This document shows positions 52,600 to 56,373 of a DNA stretch of 56,373 nucleotides, in pieces (position 1 is the first letter of the stretch; each line of letters starts with the position of its first letter). The DNA lies in NCBI GenBank assembly GCA_947174495.1, contig CAMWJC010000012.1, positions 1-56,373 of the forward strand, read 5' to 3'. The notes below the pieces were generated by a model, which saw nothing but the letters and a program-made list of their open reading frames with translations, did not search any database and was not told the origin of the DNA. The position numbers and the translations under genes were made by a program. Origin of the DNA: an uncultured Lachnospiraceae bacterium. GTDB lineage: Bacteria > Bacillota > Clostridia > Lachnospirales > Lachnospiraceae.

Positions 52600-52668
52600 A
52601 AAAATCCTTGTGCAGAATTAACGAAAATGATCTTTTGGTAATTCTGTACAATGGATTTTTTTATTTTT
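52600..52668 (+). terminator. Rho-independent terminator after rseP
   Basis: The long stem AAAAATCC..TGTGCAGAATTA pairs with TAATTCTGTACA..GGATTTTT, followed by a long T-rich run. It closes the pyrH-to-rseP unit. Confidence 0.75.
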
Positions 52669-52690
52669 AGCGGCTACAATGAATATATTC

Positions 52691-52696
52691 TATAAT
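52691..52696 (+). promoter_or_regulatory. Possible -10 element before the PP2C gene
   Basis: A perfect TATAAT lies 72 bases before the PP2C start and after the rseP terminator. No convincing -35 is present at 16-18 bases. Confidence 0.3.
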
Positions 52697-52767
52697 TCTT
52701 AATTTCAAAAGCGGTACTTCACCGCATTTTCAGTTATCAGAAAGAAATCAGAAAGGAAGAACGAAAA

Positions 52768-53475
52768 TTGAAAATTATTTCCGGGATTTACTGGAATCAG
52801 GGAAGGCGGGAAACCAACCAGGATTCTATTTTGCTGCAGCAGGTGCGGACAGATTGCGGCAGAGTCCTGCTGGCGGTGGTGTGCGATGGAATCGGAGGTC
52901 TTGATCAGGGAGAGAATGCCAGCGGATATGTGGAAGAGAGGCTTCTGGAAGCTTTTTATCGGGAGACGGTTCCCCTGATTCAAAGGAGAAAAGGACAAAA
53001 ATTGATTTTAAGAAGTCTTTTACGAAGACTTTATGAGGTTCGGGAAGAGCTAAATCGCTATGCGGCGGAGCGGGAGATCAATTTGGGAACCACCATGTCT
53101 TTGCTGCTATTGTGGAAGAGACAATACCTTATTCTGCATCTTGGAGACAGCAGAATTTATCATTATCAGGGAAGGAGAAGAAGACAATTGACGAAGGATC
53201 ATTCGGATGGCGGAAATCGTCTGACCAGATGTATCGGTTCTTTTCCTTATCAAGCTCCGGATATCCGGTTTGGCAAACGGTGGGGGAAATGCGCCTTTCT
53301 TTTGTGCACCGATGGCTTCTATCGAAAACAGGATGAGACGGGATTTTCCCTTTTAAACCCGGCAGAAGTTGAAAGTACGCACCAGACGCAAAAAAGGCTT
53401 GAGGAAATGGCTAAGCTGGTATTAAAGAGAGGAGAGAAGGATAATCTGTCCGCTATCTATGTGAAGGTATATTAA
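52768..53475 (+). CDS. PP2C-type Ser/Thr protein phosphatase
   Basis: This is probably the partner phosphatase of the kinase 55 bases downstream. The 235-residue protein has the metal-binding motifs of PPM phosphatases: RETNQDS (near 17), VCDGIGG (near 41), LGTTMS, HLGDSRIYHY, LLCTDGF and KDNLSAIYV. The start is TTG 52768 with gaaaggaag upstream. It is a single-domain, Arg-rich and soluble protein. This locus is separate from the usual prpC-prkC-rsgA locus. Confidence 0.88.
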   Translation: MKIISGIYWNQGRRETNQDSILLQQVRTDCGRVLLAVVCDGIGGLDQGENASGYVEERLLEAFYRETVPLIQRRKGQKLILRSLLRRLYEVREELNRYAAEREINLGTTMSLLLLWKRQYLILHLGDSRIYHYQGRRRRQLTKDHSDGGNRLTRCIGSFPYQAPDIRFGKRWGKCAFLLCTDGFYRKQDETGFSLLNPAEVESTHQTQKRLEEMAKLVLKRGEKDNLSAIYVKVY

Positions 53476-53530
53476 GCTGCATAAAGAGGAGGAAAGGGCG
53501 GAACTTATTGAAAGGAAAGAGGAAAAGTTT

Positions 53531-54934
53531 ATGGAAGATATGCTTCTTCAAAAGTATGAGATTATCAGCCCCATCGGCGGGGGAAAACAAGGGGAGGTTT
53601 TTCTGGCAAGGGATATCCATCTTGACCGGTTAGCGGCAGTAAAAATCTGCCGCACCGGAGAAAACACAGTGACGGAAAAAGATGGAGCGGAAGGTGAGAA
53701 GAACCAGAAAGATCAGATGATCAGAGAGGCAAGATTTTTAAAGGAACTAGAGCATCCGTATCTGCCAGCCGTATACGATTTTTTTCAGGAAGAAGGCAGA
53801 AGTTGTCTGGTGATGGAGTATGTGGAAGGAATTACGCTGCGGACTTATTTGAAGAAAAACAAAGTAGTGCCGGTGCAGCAGGCGGTTCAGTGGGCAGTCA
53901 GTTTGTGCGAGGTTCTCACTTATCTTCATGAAAGGGGACAGGAGGTAGTCTATCGTGATCTGAAGCCTGAAAATATCATGATCCGGCCGGATGGAAATAT
54001 CAAACTTATTGATTTGGGAGGGGCGCTGTGTTATACGGACAGTTTGAATGGAACGGGAACCCTGGCAGGAACGCCGGGGTATTGCCCTCATGAGCAGTGG
54101 AAGGAAAGAAGGGGAGATATTACATGGGATATTTACAGCCTGGGAGTGGTTTTACATGAGATGCTTACGGGAATCCATCCATCCGGAATGTCCTGCGCGC
54201 TTTTGCCGATCAGGGGATATGATAAAAGTCTTCCCGCCGGTTTGGAAAAAGTTGTTGCGACTTGCACTGCCGAAAAAAGGGAAAACCGCTATCAAAGTAT
54301 GGAGCAGGTGAAAGAGGCGCTGCTTCATTATGATCGGGTGGGAATTGGCGGAAAGCTATGGTGGAAAATGAAGAAATGCATGGTGTATGGTCTCTTCATT
54401 TCCGCTTTCGGAACAGTGGTAATTCCCCTGTTACGAGGTGTACCGGAAAGTGAGATTCCTTTTCCGTTTTTCAGAAATCCTATGCTTTTGACACTGGCAG
54501 CAATCAGTCTGAGGTTTCTCTTTTTTAGACAGCGAAGAGAGCGGGGCACTTTTTGGAAGCAGGAAAAGAATGTGAGGCTTACCGGGAAAAAGTTTTTTGG
54601 ACTGTATCTGCTGTTTTTCTTTCTGCTGGGCTGTCGCTTTGGAGAAATGGGGGTGCTAAACAAAGAAAAAATTCTGGTTGGATTAAAACAGGGAGCTGTT
54701 GTATATGCCGGTGAAAAGGAGGAAAAGCTCTGGGTGGAGATGAGAGACGATTTGGGGAGAAAGATGCTTCTTAAGGATGGAGCGGTCTATAAGCCTAAAG
54801 AATGTGTCCGTTTTGAAATTCCGCTGAAAAGCCTCCCGGAAGAAACCATTCGTCTGCAGATGGCAGCAGAAGGAGAAGGGGGAAATCTGTATGTGAGTAG
54901 AGTGTTTCTGATTGGGAGAGAGGAGCTCCCATAA
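53531..54934 (+). CDS. Membrane Ser/Thr protein kinase without PASTA domains
   Basis: The 467-residue protein has an N-terminal Hanks-type kinase domain (about 9-270): glycine loop IGGGKQGEVFLARD, Lys38, the catalytic YRDLKPENIM (Asp143, HRD as YRD) and DLGG (Asp161) in place of DFG. The P+1 segment reads GTLAGTPGYCPHEQWKER. Three hydrophobic segments follow (about 284-301, 318-333 and 356-370). The C-terminal ~95 residues are predicted to be outside, with no PASTA repeats, so the sensed signal would differ from PrkC. It pairs with the PP2C gene upstream and is followed by a terminator. Confidence 0.9.
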   Translation: MEDMLLQKYEIISPIGGGKQGEVFLARDIHLDRLAAVKICRTGENTVTEKDGAEGEKNQKDQMIREARFLKELEHPYLPAVYDFFQEEGRSCLVMEYVEGITLRTYLKKNKVVPVQQAVQWAVSLCEVLTYLHERGQEVVYRDLKPENIMIRPDGNIKLIDLGGALCYTDSLNGTGTLAGTPGYCPHEQWKERRGDITWDIYSLGVVLHEMLTGIHPSGMSCALLPIRGYDKSLPAGLEKVVATCTAEKRENRYQSMEQVKEALLHYDRVGIGGKLWWKMKKCMVYGLFISAFGTVVIPLLRGVPESEIPFPFFRNPMLLTLAAISLRFLFFRQRRERGTFWKQEKNVRLTGKKFFGLYLLFFFLLGCRFGEMGVLNKEKILVGLKQGAVVYAGEKEEKLWVEMRDDLGRKMLLKDGAVYKPKECVRFEIPLKSLPEETIRLQMAAEGEGGNLYVSRVFLIGREELP

Positions 54935-54979
54935 GGTAAAGAGATTGCTTACCCAACAGTGCTTGCGCTATTTTTACAA

Positions 54980-55014
54980 AAAGAAAGCATCTACCTTTCG
55001 ATAGATGCTTTTGC
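54980..55014. terminator. Bidirectional terminator between the kinase and toxin genes
   Basis: The 10-bp stem AAAGCATCTA (54984-54993)/TAGATGCTTT (55002-55011) has an eight-base loop, with T runs on the plus-strand 3' side and A runs on the other. It can serve the convergent kinase and toxin genes. Confidence 0.7.
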
Positions 55015-55036
55015 AACAGAGTATTTTGTTGTAATA

Positions 55037-55453
55037 TTATTTATCGTTACTTAGAATATCGAGGAGTTCCCTAGGCGTTACAACGAACGGCTTTTGAGGA
55101 AAATGCTTGATGTTTCCGGTCACAAGATATGCATTATCATCACGTTTTTCCAGTACAACCTCATAAAATGGCAAATCCTTCATGTCAGGAAGTATTGTGC
55201 CGGATGGCGAGGGATCAACCAATATACCGTATTTTTCAACGGCAGAGAGTAAATATTCGATGGTTTCACTCAGAAACCCAAATTTTTTTCGTGATAATAC
55301 TTCCCGATATTCTTTTGTGATTACATTGCTGTAAACAGGGATGATCTCGCCGCTGAGAACCTTGCCTAACACCTGAACAGTGGCGGCATCATCTTTACTA
55401 GAGAGCAATGCTGATACAAGAACATTGGTGTCAATTACAGCATAGCAGATCAT
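55037..55453 (-). CDS. PIN-domain toxin of a type II toxin-antitoxin pair
   Basis: This is a probable endoribonuclease toxin. The 138-residue product has PIN acidic motifs: VIDTNVLVSAL (Asp8), ITKEYREVLSR (Glu) and KRDDNAYLVTGNIKHFP (Asp pair). This corresponds to the COG1569 type. It overlaps the antitoxin stop by four bases (ATGA), indicating coupled translation after the antitoxin. It is on the minus strand, unlike all genes to its left. Confidence 0.87.
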   Translation of the reverse strand: MICYAVIDTNVLVSALLSSKDDAATVQVLGKVLSGEIIPVYSNVITKEYREVLSRKKFGFLSETIEYLLSAVEKYGILVDPSPSGTILPDMKDLPFYEVVLEKRDDNAYLVTGNIKHFPQKPFVVTPRELLDILSNDK

Positions 55454-55749
55454 GCATCAGCCTCCATACGTGCAAGATTGATTTCCTTATTAATCTCATC
55501 TAAACTCATGTCTGCAACGTTGTTATCCTTGGCTTGTGCTCGTAAAGCTTTGAATGCCTGCATTGCACCTTCTCTGGTAATATCCGTTTCGGGAGAAGAA
55601 ATCTCAAATGGAATCTTGCGTTGTCTTACTACAGCTCTGGCAAATACATTGATTGCAGTAGAAGCATTCATACCAAATTCTTGGCATAATCCATCAAACT
55701 GTTTTTTTAATACTTCATCCATGCGGACGCTGAAAGTAGCCTGTGCCAT
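55450..55749 (-). CDS. RelB/DinJ-family antitoxin
   Basis: The 99-residue protein has a ribbon-helix-helix N-terminus (ATFSVRMDEVLKKQFDGLCQ, then EFGMNASTAINVFARAVVRQ) and a C-terminal toxin-binding region. The family is RelB/DinJ; the partner is a PIN toxin rather than the more usual RelE/YafQ. The Shine-Dalgarno aaaggagg precedes its ATG (55749). Its own promoter has an inverted repeat around the -10, consistent with autorepression. Confidence 0.88.
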   Translation of the reverse strand: MAQATFSVRMDEVLKKQFDGLCQEFGMNASTAINVFARAVVRQRKIPFEISSPETDITREGAMQAFKALRAQAKDNNVADMSLDEINKEINLARMEADA

Positions 55750-55751
55750 AG

Positions 55752-55807
55752 TTGCACCTCCTTTACATCTTTTCTATAGTATATCCAAAAAAGGTGCAAA
55801 AAGTCAA
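55752..55807 (-). promoter_or_regulatory. Promoter and possible operator of the toxin-antitoxin operon
   Basis: On the minus strand: TTGACT (plus positions 55802-55807), 18-base spacer, TATACT (55778-55783). A perfect inverted repeat TTGCACCT (55752-55759)/AGGTGCAA (55792-55799) flanks the -10; one arm overlaps the Shine-Dalgarno. It could be an antitoxin operator or an mRNA hairpin. Confidence 0.6.
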
Positions 55808-55881
55808 CAATAGGAACCTGATGTGTGCAAAAGGCTTTGCATTCATCAGAATATGAATTATTTAGTAGAAATTAGCGTTGA

Positions 55882-56373
55882 TCAGAGAGTGTTATGATGG
55901 TCAGAAGAAAGATTGATCTGGCGAAGCACTCTGCACGGATTTCCGACTCCAAGGGAATTAGCGGGGATATCCTTGGTAACAACACTTCCTGCACCGATGA
56001 CACTGCCATCACCGATAGTTACACCGGGAAGGACGATGACACCGCCGCCCAGCCAACAGCCGTTTCCAATTCGGATGGGCAGGGCATAAGTACGGCAAAA
56101 ATATTCTTTGTTTTCCGGCTGCCAGTCGGGTGTCAGACGGAGAGAAAGCTCTACGGGATGTGTTGCGGTATAAAGTTGTACGTTAGAAGCAATGAGTACA
56201 TTGTCCCCGATTTCGATTTTATTGCAGTCTACAAATGTACAGTTCATGTTAACCGATACATTATTGCCGATATATATGTTACAGCCGTAATCACAGATAA
56301 AGGGGACGCCAACAGACACGTTTGTGCCCACATGTCCGAACAACTGCTTTAGCAGGGCGGACTTTTCTTCTTT
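55882..56373 (-). CDS. Maltose/galactoside O-acetyltransferase-like hexapeptide transferase, 5' end off the window
   Basis: The C-terminal ~163 codons are open to the right edge. Residues upstream of the first visible TTG (KSALLKQLFGHVG) match the family, so the gene continues beyond the window. The left-handed beta-helix repeats (IYIGNNVSVNMNCTFVDCNK, IEIGDNVLIASNVQLYTATH) include the active-site His of TATHPVE and the acceptor-site segment NGCWLGGGVIVLPGVTIGDG. Such enzymes acetylate sugars with acetyl-CoA. It stands apart from the upstream operons. Confidence 0.88.
   Translation of the reverse strand, partial: KEEKSALLKQLFGHVGTNVSVGVPFICDYGCNIYIGNNVSVNMNCTFVDCNKIEIGDNVLIASNVQLYTATHPVELSLRLTPDWQPENKEYFCRTYALPIRIGNGCWLGGGVIVLPGVTIGDGSVIGAGSVVTKDIPANSLGVGNPCRVLRQINLSSDHHNTL

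Overview
This window comes from the chromosome of a motile, low-to-mid GC Gram-positive bacterium, most likely a Lachnospiraceae (Clostridia). The reasons are the CodY C-terminal helix-turn-helix, the peritrichous-type fla/che operon with fliY, cheC and cheD, Firmicute-style strong Shine-Dalgarno sites, and the Bacillus-like order codY - fla/che - sigma28 - rpsB - tsf - pyrH - frr - uppS - cdsA - dxr - rseP. The genus cannot be fixed from the sequence alone. No rRNA, tRNA, IS element, prophage or CRISPR array was seen, and no gene-free stretch exceeds 300 bases.

Layout. (1) 1-3300: the 3' end of a YifB/ComM-type ATPase gene, dprA, then an inserted pair: a prepilin-like protein with an unusual N-terminal extension and a prepilin peptidase. 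(2) 3400-6460: topA and codY, each with its own good promoter. (3) 6500-41122: one very long co-directional motility operon. It opens with a sigma-A-type promoter and runs flgB-flgC-fliE-fliF-fliG-fliH-fliI-fliJ-motE-like-fliK-flgD-(hook-region protein)-flgE-flbD-motA-motB-fliL-fliM-fliY-cheY-fliO-fliP-fliQ-fliR-flhB-flhA-flhF-flhG-pilZ-cheB-cheA-cheW-cheC-cheD-(small membrane protein)-fliA-fapA-like-three accessory genes. Most genes overlap or are a few bases apart, and several use GTG/TTG starts with the Shine-Dalgarno inside the preceding gene, which points to translational coupling. (4) 41123-43123: rpsB-tsf with a strong promoter, a structured 5' leader and a strong terminator. (5) 43320-47372: an insertion relative to the Bacillus order, holding a periplasmic-binding-protein-like/GGDEF diguanylate cyclase, a membrane-anchored polysaccharide deacetylase and a bactofilin. 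(6) 47385-52580: pyrH-frr-uppS-cdsA-dxr-rseP. (7) 52768-54934: a PP2C phosphatase and a membrane Ser/Thr kinase without PASTA domains. (8) 55037-56373, minus strand: a RelB/DinJ-PIN toxin-antitoxin pair and a truncated maltose/galactoside O-acetyltransferase.

How it works together. The fla/che block supplies the flagellar rod and hook, the MS- and C-rings, the type III export gate and ATPase, the stator and the chemotaxis core, with sigma28 for late genes encoded at its end. A PilZ protein with intact c-di-GMP motifs lies inside the motility operon and an intact GGDEF protein lies just downstream, so a c-di-GMP motility brake is plausible. The most unusual items are the DUF3006-like/prepilin fusion, a FlgD carrying an extra helical module, a CheB without receiver domain, a 15-bp-phased repeat array of extended -10-like elements before flbD-motAB, a likely SwrB counterpart after sigma28, and the structured rpsB leader.
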